The notes: generated by a model from the sequence alone, not told the origin. A stretch of DNA of 64,000 bases from Chitinophaga sp. Ak27 (GCF_012726295.1 NZ_JABAOB010000009.1:124001-188000); one strand, 5' to 3'. Positions 51,625 to 61,386 are shown, counted from the stretch's first letter. Numbers and translations: made by a program.

Positions 51625-53241
51625 TTATGCTGCTATCGGACTGTTTTTAATTAACATGTTTTTCCTTTTTTGCTTAACGCCAATGAATGCATTTATCATT
51701 AGTATCCCAGCGAGCGTTACTACCAAACCCGGTAATATAAAAGGAACCAATAGGTAATAAAATGAGAGCGTTGATAAATTTATCCGGGAATTAATGAGGC
51801 AATTTTCCCGTACTCTTTGCATAGCGGTAATATTTCCTTTATTGTCTGCGGTAAAAAGTATGCCGTCATTTGACGATTTAAGTAGTGGGAGATTGTTTTC
51901 TATGCAGCGAAGTTTACAGATGTTCATATACTGCTGTCGTCCTACCTCGGTATAGCCAAAGAAGCTTTCGCTGGATAACATCAACAGCGCGCTAGCCTCT
52001 TTATTGAGATGGCTGGCAACAAAGATACTGTTGACCGCCTCATAGCAGATACAGATAAAATAGGAGCAATTATCTATTTTAAACAAATCGGGGTTATCGG
52101 TATCACTGGAGAACCTATACGATTTTACTTTTAAAAAGGAAAGATAAGGCGGTAGAAATTCATCAACGGGAACAAATATCTTCTTTTGTTTTACATTAAT
52201 AATATCTGAATGATTGATCAGTAACGCCGCGTTATATTGGTTATAAGCCAACGGTAGTCCCATTCTTTCTTCTGTATGTAAACCTCCGGGGCTGGGCATA
52301 TTTAGTAGCGCCCCAGCAATAATATGCTGTGTATGCCACCTGAAAAGATTTTGCTTAAGCCGGGCATAAAGATTGGTGTTGGTAAATTTGTTCGACCAGA
52401 TGTCTTCACATATAATGGTTTCCGGTAGTATTGTAATATCAGCATTAAATGATGGTGGATTGCTGAAGAGTGTATCAATTTTTGCTATCTTTTGGATATC
52501 ATTGAGCGTATCAATCCCAGTGAAGGAGGTGCCAACAACAGTAACATGTTTGGTGGTGGTTTTTGTTGCTGGATCTTTGGTAGCCAGTATCACCCAGGAA
52601 ATGCCAATAGGTATAATAAGCATCATTAAGCAGCTGGCTATTTGTTGTACGCTTCGAGCTCCCCGGGCCAATGCGTAAATAGTATAATTACATATAAGTA
52701 TCCATGCCGAACCTCCCAGTACGCCGAGATAAGCATACCACATTACCCAATGAGGGTTTTTACCAAACACATTGCCTATAGTTAGCCAGGTCCAGGAGAA
52801 ATCCCAGATATGGTGGAGGTATTCGAACAATATCCACCATAATAACAATGATAGCGCTTTCCCCCGTTTGATATGGCCATATCTGACAAAAAGATGCCAG
52901 CAGGTAACTGGCAGCAGAAATAAGAAGGAATTGATCAGTAATGTTCCGATGCCTTCAAATATCCTGACCTCGCAAAGCCAGTAACTTACTGTTATGTTCC
53001 AGCTCAGGTTTAGCATGTAAAGCTGAAGGTAATATAGAAAGTTTACCTTCGGTTGGAAAACAGTGTGAAAGTACGGAATGAAACAGAAAACCGCGCAGAG
53101 CGGATGGATATACCAGGAGGCATAAATTAATAAGGTGAAGAGGAGCCACCGCATTATATAGCCGTGACTCCTCCTGGTTTTATGATATAACCATCTGAAA
53201 AAACTTTTACTTGTACCGGATACCCCTGCGAGAATTGCCAT
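51625..53241 (-). CDS. lnt: Apolipoprotein N-acyltransferase (Lnt-type)
   Basis: Adds the third acyl chain to the N-terminal Cys of lipoproteins at the inner membrane. The first ~220 residues carry about six to seven TM helices with the family block WLTIGNVFGKNPHWVM. The C-terminal CN-hydrolase domain has the whole triad: E274 in TILPETI, K354 in KKIFVPVDEFLP and C399 in CICYEAV. The 538-residue length is normal. The gene is the last of a three-gene unit whose middle gene encodes a lipoprotein (6 bases upstream), so it may be a dedicated paralogue rather than the housekeeping copy; that is inference. Confidence 0.9.
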   Translation of the reverse strand: MAILAGVSGTSKSFFRWLYHKTRRSHGYIMRWLLFTLLIYASWYIHPLCAVFCFIPYFHTVFQPKVNFLYYLQLYMLNLSWNITVSYWLCEVRIFEGIGTLLINSFLFLLPVTCWHLFVRYGHIKRGKALSLLLWWILFEYLHHIWDFSWTWLTIGNVFGKNPHWVMWYAYLGVLGGSAWILICNYTIYALARGARSVQQIASCLMMLIIPIGISWVILATKDPATKTTTKHVTVVGTSFTGIDTLNDIQKIAKIDTLFSNPPSFNADITILPETIICEDIWSNKFTNTNLYARLKQNLFRWHTQHIIAGALLNMPSPGGLHTEERMGLPLAYNQYNAALLINHSDIINVKQKKIFVPVDEFLPPYLSFLKVKSYRFSSDTDNPDLFKIDNCSYFICICYEAVNSIFVASHLNKEASALLMLSSESFFGYTEVGRQQYMNICKLRCIENNLPLLKSSNDGILFTADNKGNITAMQRVRENCLINSRINLSTLSFYYLLVPFILPGLVVTLAGILMINAFIGVKQKRKNMLIKNSPIAA

Positions 53242-53246
53242 ACATG

Positions 53247-54263
53247 CTATTTCGGTTCTATAATGATATAGGAATCATAGTAACGCAATAATATGTCTGC
53301 TGACGTACCTGCATAAACGGCATATTTTTCCAGCCCATCGGCGCTGCTCAGCGTTGTATAATTAGCGCGGCCTACTGTTACTATTACCAGTGCAGCCGGG
53401 TGTTTAGTGGGCGCAGCCGGAGGAAGTACTTTTTCGACGTCTGACCTGGTTAACCTGTAATAGCCGTTATCCGGTACGCGGATACCTCGATAGTGCTTCC
53501 TGTTTTCTGCCGGGGTACCAGGATCAGGAACCAATGTAGTGCTGCGTTGGAGATCATCGTCGTACTCCAGTATTATAACAACTCCTTTGTCGTTGGCCGG
53601 ATCTGCTGTCCAGTAAATATCGAATCCCATTTGCCCTCCCAGCCCGGGCATCCAGAAGTAATAAGCGTTAGCATCCTGTTTACTGGTCATATTATCTAAC
53701 TTTAGTCCAATTTGCTTAGGGAAATAGAGAGATCCGCTCACTGTTCTCGAACTATTGACAGTTGCGGATTTGGCCAGGGGTTTATTAGCATATACAGGAT
53801 CAATAGAAATAGATTGTGTAGTTCCTGCAACACTGCTGTAAAATTTTTTAAGATAGTCCGCGCGACCAGGCTCCACCGCTGTTGCAACACTCATGTCGTA
53901 GAAGAAATTGCGTGCGGGATTGGGAGGAAATTTCAGCATGCCAAAAGTAATCTCTCCTCCAGGGATAATGTTATTGTTGGCATCATAAAAAGCACCATCA
54001 AACTGGGCATAAGGATCCGTATTTGCCTGACGAGGCAAGTTGTTGTTAATGATTTTAGTCTCTTTAAATCCAAAAACACCATTAACTGGTGACTCAATAA
54101 AGTTGTAGAACGCCATAATATCGCTTGGATCAGAGGTGGTCATTACTGCAGCTGATTTCCGCGCATCTATTTTATTGAGTTGATTATTTTTGTCTGCCGG
54201 GTTTTTATTGCAGCCCAGGAATAGTAACACGATTGCGCTATATAAATAAATATTTTTTCTCAT
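53247..54263 (-). CDS. Lipoprotein of unknown function
   Basis: A 338-residue lipoprotein with lipobox LLFLGC (C18). The mature part is beta-rich with the blocks YYFWMPGLGGQMGFDIYWT and GIRVPDNGYYRLTRSDV and no motif I recognise. It starts 33 bases after the stop of the small Cys-rich gene and its stop is 5 bases before the lnt start, so the three genes form one unit. A link to acylation by the Lnt protein is suggested only by gene order. Confidence 0.7.
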   Translation of the reverse strand: MRKNIYLYSAIVLLFLGCNKNPADKNNQLNKIDARKSAAVMTTSDPSDIMAFYNFIESPVNGVFGFKETKIINNNLPRQANTDPYAQFDGAFYDANNNIIPGGEITFGMLKFPPNPARNFFYDMSVATAVEPGRADYLKKFYSSVAGTTQSISIDPVYANKPLAKSATVNSSRTVSGSLYFPKQIGLKLDNMTSKQDANAYYFWMPGLGGQMGFDIYWTADPANDKGVVIILEYDDDLQRSTTLVPDPGTPAENRKHYRGIRVPDNGYYRLTRSDVEKVLPPAAPTKHPAALVIVTVGRANYTTLSSADGLEKYAVYAGTSADILLRYYDSYIIIEPK

Positions 54264-54295
54264 CGGAAAGTTGATTTGGGTTAAAAGGAAGATGT

Positions 54296-54832
54296 TTATC
54301 TGCAGGCTGCGTTTAACAGGTACTGGAGGTATGCCTCTTTAAATGGTTGTCCTTTCTGTAGTACTGCTGAATAGCGAAAGTAAGGACGGCTGGGATTGGA
54401 AGCATTATTGGAGCAAAAGTTACAATCTTCATAAAAATCTATTGTCAGCTTCGAGGAGGTTTCTTTGGGAACTTTGATGTTTAAGAAGCTCGCCTTGCTT
54501 TTCCAAACGGTTGTATAGACGCTGGCATCATAGTTTTGGGACGGCGCATTAGGCTCTACTGTTATTTTACAGAAGTATGTAGTAGTCAATGATGTCAATT
54601 TATCAGCGCCGTCTTTTATTGTTGGGTCCGCACCGACGTTGGGAAGAGTACAAGTCCTGCCAGGATAGGTAGCAAAGGCAAGCGTCAATTTGCAGTTAAC
54701 CGGTGTTAACTGGGGAGGTGTGAGCGCTTTACGATTACTTTTATCACTTCCAGGGCGTGGGTTACTGTTGGATAATGAAAACGTCAAGGCAAAAAGCAGC
54801 GTGAGGCTGATCATTTTTCTTTTCATAAACAA
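54296..54832 (-). CDS. Small secreted protein with six cysteines, unknown function
   Basis: A 178-residue protein with a signal peptide (MFMKRKMISLTLLFALTFSLS; a start at 54826 is also possible). The mature part has six Cys (VNC, RTC, YFC, EDC, NFC, AACR), enough for three disulfides, and a conspicuous DFYEDCNFCSNNASNPSRP block. No family is recognised. It is the first gene of the unit that ends with lnt. Confidence 0.65.
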   Translation of the reverse strand: MFMKRKMISLTLLFALTFSLSNSNPRPGSDKSNRKALTPPQLTPVNCKLTLAFATYPGRTCTLPNVGADPTIKDGADKLTSLTTTYFCKITVEPNAPSQNYDASVYTTVWKSKASFLNIKVPKETSSKLTIDFYEDCNFCSNNASNPSRPYFRYSAVLQKGQPFKEAYLQYLLNAACR

Positions 54833-55022
54833 ACGGGTTTGGGTTAAAATAAGTCAATACTATTATTTACGGGTTATTCATCAGACGGTGCTACAACACA
54901 GCCGGAGCAGTACAGAAATTTTAACTTTTACTTCTCTTGATAAAACAACTAGAGCACAAAAGTAGGACGGCCTAAGCCATTCGGCATAGTATAAAATCGA
55001 CAATTTTATGCTTTAATAATGC

Positions 55023-55076
55023 TATCTAGCTAGATAAGGTTTGTATAGGTATGGATATCTTACTATCTTGATAGTA
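55023..55076. promoter_or_regulatory. Two TATC-type palindromes beside the amidohydrolase stop
   Basis: TATCTAGCTAGATA (55023-55036) is a perfect 14-bp palindrome. TACTATC-TT-GATAGTA (55061-55076) is a second dyad that contains the amidohydrolase stop codon. The remaining bases 54833-55062 are A/T rich and should hold the promoter of the 54296-54832 gene. Confidence 0.35.
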
Positions 55077-56382
55077 TCCCTTTGCTCACTTCCTGGCCCG
55101 CTTTATAAACCACAGCAATTTTGCGTGTATTCCTGATATCCTTTGAAGGATCGGCATCCAGCAACAACAGGTCGGCCACTTTCCCTTTTTCGATAGTGCC
55201 GGTATGCTGGCTTATGTTCAGTGCAGTGGCGGCATTCCTGGTAGCAGCGGTGATAGCTTGTAGGGGCGTTAATCCCGCCTGCACCATCAGTTCCATTTCC
55301 AGGTGCTCCGAAAACCCTTGTGCGCGCACCGGCTGTGCGCCGGAATCAGTGCCAAGCGCAACAGGGATACCAGCGTCGGCCACCTTTTTCACGTTTTTCA
55401 TTGCAGTTTCAAAGGCATGCACGTTGCGTTGATAAGAGGGGGAATGTTTAATGTTATCCTGGTACTGATCGGAAGTGATCATCTCATAAACACCCGGCTC
55501 CAGGGAGGCTTTAAAAAAAGGATCATTGATCCATTCCGGCTTACGGGCATATATATACGCATATTCATCAAGTGAGAGGGTAGGGATATATATGATGCTG
55601 CGGCGTTTCATCTGTTGCAATGTGGATGCGTCTATTTCTTTGTCGCGCACGCTATGTGCCATGATGTCGAGCCCGTTATTAACCAGGCTTTGCGCATCTG
55701 ACAGATAGTAAAGGTGGGAGGCTACCCGGATATCATGCTGATGGGCAAGTGCAATGATGGTTTTGTAAACGCTGCTATCCATTTTAGGGGTGCTGCCGCC
55801 GAAATCGTCGACCCACATTTTGATAACTGTAGGTTGAATGGGCGCCAGGCTGTCAACTTCCATGGCCGCCTGTTCCGCTGTTGCAGGGTGATAGATAAAT
55901 GGCATCGCAGGTCCGCCTGTGGGCGCTGCAAAGCCATATCCTGCTGAGTAGAGCCGGGCGCCGGGCAACAGGCCGCTGACGGAAGAATCACGAAAGCCTG
56001 ATTGAAAGAGCATGGGTTGGTCAGAACCCATGACGAGTATGCTGGTAACGCCGTAGTCCATATACTTTTTCAGCTGGGCTAAAATGTTCTTACGGGTATA
56101 TGGATTTTTTGCCGTGCCGCCAATCATTCCCACATGTACGTGACTGCTGATAATACCTGGCATAACAGTTTTGCCGGTACAATTAACTGCCCTTGCGCCA
56201 GGCGCTTCGAGGTGAGCGCCAATGCCGGCAATAATTCCATCCCTGATGAGAATGTCCGCGTGCGCTACGGGTGCACCGCCATTTCCATCAATCAGTGTGA
56301 GGTCTTTCAGCAGTAGGGCATCTGGCGAATTAAAACCAGGGACAGGTGTGAACAGTAAAAGAAATAAGAGTACGTTTTTCAT
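55063..56382 (-). CDS. Secreted amidohydrolase-family protein
   Basis: A 439-residue metal-dependent hydrolase from ATG 56382 with a signal peptide (MKNVLLFLLLFTPVPGF); a longer in-frame extension to 56517 is rejected since it precedes this signal. Metal ligands are visible: H81-V-H83 after VMPGIISS, later His in VASHLYYL and IMAHSV, and Asp in ALGTDSGAQPV. The C-terminal beta-sandwich block TIEKGKVADLLLLDADPSKDI is typical of imidazolonepropionase-like amidohydrolases. Substrate unknown; it may act on peptides or cyclic amides outside the cytoplasm. Confidence 0.88.
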   Translation of the reverse strand: MKNVLLFLLLFTPVPGFNSPDALLLKDLTLIDGNGGAPVAHADILIRDGIIAGIGAHLEAPGARAVNCTGKTVMPGIISSHVHVGMIGGTAKNPYTRKNILAQLKKYMDYGVTSILVMGSDQPMLFQSGFRDSSVSGLLPGARLYSAGYGFAAPTGGPAMPFIYHPATAEQAAMEVDSLAPIQPTVIKMWVDDFGGSTPKMDSSVYKTIIALAHQHDIRVASHLYYLSDAQSLVNNGLDIMAHSVRDKEIDASTLQQMKRRSIIYIPTLSLDEYAYIYARKPEWINDPFFKASLEPGVYEMITSDQYQDNIKHSPSYQRNVHAFETAMKNVKKVADAGIPVALGTDSGAQPVRAQGFSEHLEMELMVQAGLTPLQAITAATRNAATALNISQHTGTIEKGKVADLLLLDADPSKDIRNTRKIAVVYKAGQEVSKGILSR

Positions 56383-57574
56383 AATTTTAATATTATGTGA
56401 AAAACAGGTCGCTACCAGCGGGTTACTCCGCAAAGGTACTAATTCCTTATTGCTACTCACCAGGTTGATCCTTGTTGCTTTGAGTAAATATTTTGGAGTG
56501 TATAGATGTTTAACCATTGTTCGGTGTCCTATTATTATGAACTGATGAAAATAGTACGCGGTTAAATGCCCGTTGAGTGATGTAGAGTAGTAAGTTTGTT
56601 AGAAGTGCCCACTGAATTAATATTGCATGGGATTTTTGTAGAGAGGTGATTTTACTGAGGTTTTCCGGGATGCCGCTCAATATTATGGGAAATTTAATTT
56701 TTCCTTTTTTCTTGATAAGACTTTTTGCCGTTTCAAAATTATTCATTTACTTTACTGACGAATACATTTCTATCACGAACTGGAAAGTATTTTCAATAAA
56801 CAGGAATGCGTTGTTTCCACCACAACTGTATTTACTTTGAACCCTATTAATTGCTTATTTTATCAATCCCATGAACGTTTAAAAACTAATAGGAGATACA
56901 AGCATCAGGGTTTGTACGTTTACGTATAAAAGCTGTTGCCAGTAGGCCCTCAAAACCCGTTTAGAAAACCCAGGTTAAGCTGCAAAAGCTTGACTTACAA
57001 GCTATGTATGTCGGAAAGAGAGCGTTTCCACAAAGCATTTAAGAAAGAAACTGTGCATCTGGTTTCCCGACCGGTGTAACTATGGTTGCACGGGACTGGC
57101 ATACATACTATTTATATTTGAGAAGCGGAACCGGAAATCGTGCTGCCATAGCTATCGCTACCCTACAATTGTCACACCAGGGAGTAAAAGTTGCATATAT
57201 ACTATGCTGTAGAAAGCTGTTTACACAAACAGGCTTACTGTAGGCATATAGATGCTTTTTTCATCTGGATTTCCCTTTCATATGAACGAATGACTGTCGC
57301 ACCTGCAAGGAGATCTTTTCTTCCCAGCAGTGTAGAAGGAATATTGTGTCAGCCAACGTAGAGTATGAACGCAACGAAGCGTAAGATGAATAAAATAATA
57401 ACGGATAGATGAATGGAAAACAACTATGTAAAAGTATATGGATTTAGCCCGGACCTGTAGACACCAGAAGCATTATAACCCTTTTTTATTAAGAGAAAAC
57501 ACAGATTTTATGTAGCCATGATTTTGTTATCCTGACGTACCATTTTAATAATTCATTCGAAAACCTAAGATGAG
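56383..57574. other. Long non-coding stretch upstream of the biosynthetic cluster
   Basis: These 1.19 kb contain no gene I can support. Short open frames exist, for example a 53-codon frame at 57082-57243 that starts MVARDWHTYYLYLRSG, but none resembles a known family. No tRNA, IS end or strong hairpin was found. It probably holds the control region of the sbnA-led cluster. Confidence 0.5.
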
Positions 57575-58543
57575 ATGATGTTATCTTCCCTCCAAAAAAT
57601 TAGTGCCCTGATCGGCAATACCCCTGTTGTAGAGCTTAATATGCCCGGTGTTTCCCTGTTTACCAAACTGGAATACAGGAACTATTCAGGCAGCATTAAA
57701 GACAGGGCTGCTTTTAGTATTCTCTCCAACGCCATCCGCAGCGGCAGAGTAAACAGTGATACACTCATTGTTGAATCGAGCTCCGGTAATTTTGCGATCG
57801 CGCTGGCACGCATCTGTAAAGACCTCGGACTACGCTTTATCCCGGTAATCGATCCCAATATTAACCGGGAGAATGAAGCAATGTTACGCTTATTTACAGA
57901 CCGGGTAGTAAAGGTAGAAAAAGAAGACAACACCGGTGGATACCTCCTCACCCGGATTGAAACCGTAAAGGAATTGTGTGCCCAACATCCTAACAGTTTC
58001 TGGACAAACCAGTACGACAACCCCGACAATTTCAAAGGATACTACAATACCCTTGGAAAGGAGATCTGTGATAGGTTTGAGCACCTCGATTATATGTTTA
58101 TTGCAGTTAGTTCCTGCGGTACCATCAGTGGCATCTCACAGAAAGTAAAGGAGAAATTTCCAGACATCACTATCGTAGCGGTAGATATAGAAGGGTCCGT
58201 CATCTTCAATATCCCTCCGCAGAAAAGATATGTTTCCGGCCTCGGTTCCAGCAAAGTGCCTTCTATATTGGAACACGCCATCATCGATGAAATCATGATC
58301 GTATCCCACGAAGAACTGGTAGCCGGTTGCCACGAGCTGGTGAGAGACCAGAATATCTTCGCAGGAGCCTCTTCAGGCGCAGTATATGCTGCCATCAAGA
58401 ACTACTTTGCTTCACATGCCATCCAGGGTACACCGGTGACGCTTTTCTGCTGCGCCGACCGGGGAGATTCCTATATCAATAATGTATACGACAAAAAATG
58501 GGTGAATAACATGATGGAAAAGCTATCTACCATAAAAGCATAA
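57575..58543 (+). CDS. sbnA: 2,3-diaminopropionate biosynthesis protein SbnA (PLP-dependent)
   Basis: A 322-residue cysteine-synthase-like enzyme that joins O-phospho-L-serine and L-glutamate to give N-(1-amino-1-carboxyl-2-ethyl)glutamate, the first step to L-2,3-diaminopropionate. PLP Lys is K42 in YSGSIKDRAAF, the phosphate/substrate loop is ESSSGNF (S68-N72), and GSS...GLGSSKVPS and FAGASSGAVYAA complete the fold. It starts at the first of two adjacent ATGs. SbnB follows after 5 bases, which fixes the assignment to the Sbn branch rather than to cysteine synthesis. Confidence 0.92.
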   Translation: MMLSSLQKISALIGNTPVVELNMPGVSLFTKLEYRNYSGSIKDRAAFSILSNAIRSGRVNSDTLIVESSSGNFAIALARICKDLGLRFIPVIDPNINRENEAMLRLFTDRVVKVEKEDNTGGYLLTRIETVKELCAQHPNSFWTNQYDNPDNFKGYYNTLGKEICDRFEHLDYMFIAVSSCGTISGISQKVKEKFPDITIVAVDIEGSVIFNIPPQKRYVSGLGSSKVPSILEHAIIDEIMIVSHEELVAGCHELVRDQNIFAGASSGAVYAAIKNYFASHAIQGTPVTLFCCADRGDSYINNVYDKKWVNNMMEKLSTIKA

Positions 58544-58548
58544 TAAAC

Positions 58549-59517
58549 ATGTACTATTTAAGTAAATCCGATCTGTTGCACTTGGGAGTTAACTGGGAAG
58601 AAATGATCGAAAAGATCAAAGAAACCGTTTATACACTCAAAGATGGCGATTTCGCCCAGCCCATCAAGCCCTACCTGAGATACCGGGACGTCACTAACCG
58701 TATCATCGCCATGCCGGCATTTGTAGGAGGTAAAGTATCTTTTTCCGGCATAAAATGGATTGCCAGTTTCCCTGATAATATCAGGAAAAATATTCCACGC
58801 GCCAATTCTGTTACTATACTGAATGACGCCGATACCGGCGTACCTGCCTGCATTATCAATACCAGCCATGTCAGCGCAGTACGTACTGCCGCAGTAACCG
58901 GGCTGGTAGTAAAGGAGTATCTCCAGCGCAACCGCCAGGAAAAATTGAACGTAGGCATTATCGGATTCGGACCTATCGGTCAGCAACACCTGGACATGAT
59001 CAGCACTTTGCTGGGAAGCAGGTTGCACCAGGTAAATATCTACGACCTTAAGCAACCCGATAGATCGCTGATCCCTGCTGCCTTACAGGAAAAAGTGAAT
59101 ATCGTGCATACCTGGGAAGAAGCATTTGATCAGGCCGATATCCTGATGACCTGTACGGTATCTAAAAAGCCATACATCAATAGAGTTCCTAAGAAAGGTT
59201 CCCTGCAATTAAATATTTCCCTGAGAGATTATGTGCCGGAATTTATCAACTACGCAAACCATATCGTAGTGGATGACTGGGAAGAGGTATGCAGGGAAAA
59301 TACAGATATCGAAGTAATGCATAAAACAAAGGGACTGACAAAATCCGGCACACTGTCACTGGTAGACATTATCTGTGAAGATAAGTTACAAAACGCCGTG
59401 GAAGAAGAAGTGGTCATGTTTAATCCTATGGGAATGGCCGTATTCGACATTGCTACCGCTGCCTATTTTTATGAGAAAGCAAAAGCAGCTGGTATCGGTA
59501 CGGTGCTCGCCGATTAA
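58549..59517 (+). CDS. sbnB: 2,3-diaminopropionate biosynthesis protein SbnB (ornithine cyclodeaminase family)
   Basis: A 322-residue NAD-dependent dehydrogenase that cleaves the SbnA product to L-2,3-diaminopropionate, 2-oxoglutarate and NH3. The fold of the ornithine cyclodeaminase family is clear: an N-terminal substrate part (GVNWEEMIEKIKETVYTLKDG) and a Rossmann loop VGIIGFGPIGQQHLDMI near residue 145. Diaminopropionate is a frequent building block of siderophores and NRPS antibiotics. Translation is coupled to sbnA by a 5-base gap. Confidence 0.92.
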   Translation: MYYLSKSDLLHLGVNWEEMIEKIKETVYTLKDGDFAQPIKPYLRYRDVTNRIIAMPAFVGGKVSFSGIKWIASFPDNIRKNIPRANSVTILNDADTGVPACIINTSHVSAVRTAAVTGLVVKEYLQRNRQEKLNVGIIGFGPIGQQHLDMISTLLGSRLHQVNIYDLKQPDRSLIPAALQEKVNIVHTWEEAFDQADILMTCTVSKKPYINRVPKKGSLQLNISLRDYVPEFINYANHIVVDDWEEVCRENTDIEVMHKTKGLTKSGTLSLVDIICEDKLQNAVEEEVVMFNPMGMAVFDIATAAYFYEKAKAAGIGTVLAD

Positions 59518-59769
59518 AATCAATACCAGAACATAGTTCTTTTTGTTAAAGAATCTGGATGCTTACCGGAAGATGCTTTTTGTCGCCGATAGCCACCGGT
59601 ATGGGTGGAACTTACCTGGCTGCCGAAACAATATTATCTCAGGTAACATTCATGAAACACACGTGTTTCCGCCAGGGGAATGCTGATGCTTATGTCGTGA
59701 TAAGACCAGTTGTACTCTGGAGGAAACACTTTTATGCCCAACATATTGTTCAAATGAAACTTAGCAGTT
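59518..59769. other. Intergenic region with hairpins between sbnB and the hydroxylase gene
   Basis: TTCTTT-TTGTT-AAAGAA (about 59537-59553) is a perfect hairpin just after sbnB, flanked by CCAGA and TCTGG that can also pair. GAAACAC-AC-GTGTTTC (59654-59669) is a 16-base dyad. A 73-codon open frame crosses the gap but shows no family likeness. A separate promoter for the hydroxylase gene is possible. Confidence 0.45.
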
Positions 59770-61386
59770 ATGAGTGGTAATAAATTTTACTTAAAACCTA
59801 ACGTTGTAATAGAGCCCTTATTTGATAGATGGTATGCCTGGAGCCACCTGATATCACCTGCCACCGCCGCCATGAATGTAGTAGGCAGGCACCTTGATAT
59901 CATGGATTCCTTTATCGTGGAACCGGCTATTCATGCAGAAGCAGTACTGAACCCAAAAATGAAAGGCGGTCCTTTCATGGATATACCTGTTCACCGCGTG
60001 GAAGAAGTAAAAGCATTGTACGATAAAACCGTGCAGCAACAAAGCAAGGCACTGCAATTTTCCAAAGCGGTGAAAGAACTGGACCGTATGCTGGAAGCGG
60101 AAGGAAAGGGCATGGGCATGGAAACGCTGTATGAAAAAGTGCCTCCCATTCTTAAAGGATACGTGGAACTGTTTTACGACCGGAACAATCATGCAGACTT
60201 CCGCTTTTTTGAAGCGTTGTTATATAAAAGCCAGTTCTATAATAAATCGTCCCAAAGCATTGCCTTATGGGTGACAGAGAACGACCATCGTCCCTTTTGC
60301 TTGAGTACGCCAAGGCTGGATGAACCCGGAGTACTGCATCTCGATATACCATTTGATCATACCGGTATTGACGAGCTGGCAAAAATGAAACGAAATCCGC
60401 AGGACCTGGAGTATATCAAAACCTTATTGGGTATTTCCCCTGCGCAGGAAGCGCTCTTTAATACCTTTTTCACCACGACGCCACCTCCGGTGTATAAAAA
60501 ATATACGGGAGATAAAATCCGTATGCGCTACTTCGGGCACGCCTGCATCCTCGTGGAAACCAAAGATGTAAGCATCCTGGTTGATCCGCTGATTAGCTAC
60601 TATGGCTATGATAGCGACATAGAACATTTTTCTGATGCGGATCTTCCGGATGTGATTGACTACGTGCTGATCACCCACAATCACCAGGATCATATCCTGT
60701 TTGAAACATTGCTACCGCTCCGTCATAAAATTAAGCACCTGATTGTACCCCGCACCAATACCGGCCAGCTGGAGAATCCCGATCTGCGCCTGATGTTCAG
60801 CAACATAGGGTTCGACCAGGTAGAAGCCATTGAAGAGATGGAGACGATTGAGTTTACCAACACCACGATTACCGGGTTGCCCTTTACCGGGGAGCACAGC
60901 GATCTGAATATATTATCGAAGGCCTGCTACCTGGTGCAGATCAGTGGCTTTAAGCTGTTATTCCTGGCGGATTCCAGGATTAGTGAGCCTGCCCTCTACA
61001 AACATATTCATAACAGCATTGGTGATGTGGATGTAATGTTCCTGGGCATGGAATGCGATGGAGCGCCATTAACCTGGTTATACGGCCCGCTGATGACGAA
61101 AAAGATTACACGTGAGCAGGACAGCAGCCGGAGACTGGCAGGTTCTGATTGTATGAAAGGAATGTCGCTGGTAGAGATCTTTAATCCGAAAGAAGTATAC
61201 GTGTATGCAATGGGAATGGAGCCCTGGCTGGAGTTTATCAGCAGTATTAAATATACCGATGCGTCCAATCCTATCATCCAGTCCAATAAATTGGTTAAAA
61301 ACTGCGAAGAGAAAGGAATGATTGCGGAGCGCCTGTTTGGAGAAAAGGAATTACTGTATGAACGGAAATATGCTGCCACAGAATAA
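59770..61386 (+). CDS. CmlA-type diiron beta-hydroxylase (MBL fold) acting on carrier-bound amino acids
   Basis: A 538-residue oxygenase predicted to beta-hydroxylate an aminoacyl residue held on an NRPS carrier domain. The N-terminal ~245 residues have the CmlA-type opening (KPNVVIEPLFDRWYAWSHL, ATAAMNV). The C-terminal metallo-beta-lactamase fold has H303-N-H305-Q-D307-H308, E375 in FTGEHSDL and D401 in LLFLADS. Each position is exactly two less than the published CmlA iron ligands H305, H307, D309, H310, E377, D403. The Glu in place of a His is what separates these oxygenases from hydrolases. Its location between sbnAB and a megasynthase supports the role. Confidence 0.93.
   Translation: MSGNKFYLKPNVVIEPLFDRWYAWSHLISPATAAMNVVGRHLDIMDSFIVEPAIHAEAVLNPKMKGGPFMDIPVHRVEEVKALYDKTVQQQSKALQFSKAVKELDRMLEAEGKGMGMETLYEKVPPILKGYVELFYDRNNHADFRFFEALLYKSQFYNKSSQSIALWVTENDHRPFCLSTPRLDEPGVLHLDIPFDHTGIDELAKMKRNPQDLEYIKTLLGISPAQEALFNTFFTTTPPPVYKKYTGDKIRMRYFGHACILVETKDVSILVDPLISYYGYDSDIEHFSDADLPDVIDYVLITHNHQDHILFETLLPLRHKIKHLIVPRTNTGQLENPDLRLMFSNIGFDQVEAIEEMETIEFTNTTITGLPFTGEHSDLNILSKACYLVQISGFKLLFLADSRISEPALYKHIHNSIGDVDVMFLGMECDGAPLTWLYGPLMTKKITREQDSSRRLAGSDCMKGMSLVEIFNPKEVYVYAMGMEPWLEFISSIKYTDASNPIIQSNKLVKNCEEKGMIAERLFGEKELLYERKYAATE

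Noticed and set aside
56510-56840. Two opposing short open frames (about 64-78 codons) upstream of the amidohydrolase
   Set aside because: Low-complexity, Lys/Ile-rich translations, overlapping each other on opposite strands, no recognisable motif.
57082-57243. 53-codon frame as a possible RiPP precursor near the biosynthetic cluster
   Set aside because: No leader/core pattern, no adjacent maturation enzyme, and the cluster is of the NRPS/PKS type.
59559-59780. 73-codon open frame between sbnB and the hydroxylase gene
   Set aside because: It overlaps the hydroxylase start, has no family likeness and no convincing ribosome binding site; it is more likely chance in a 252-base gap.
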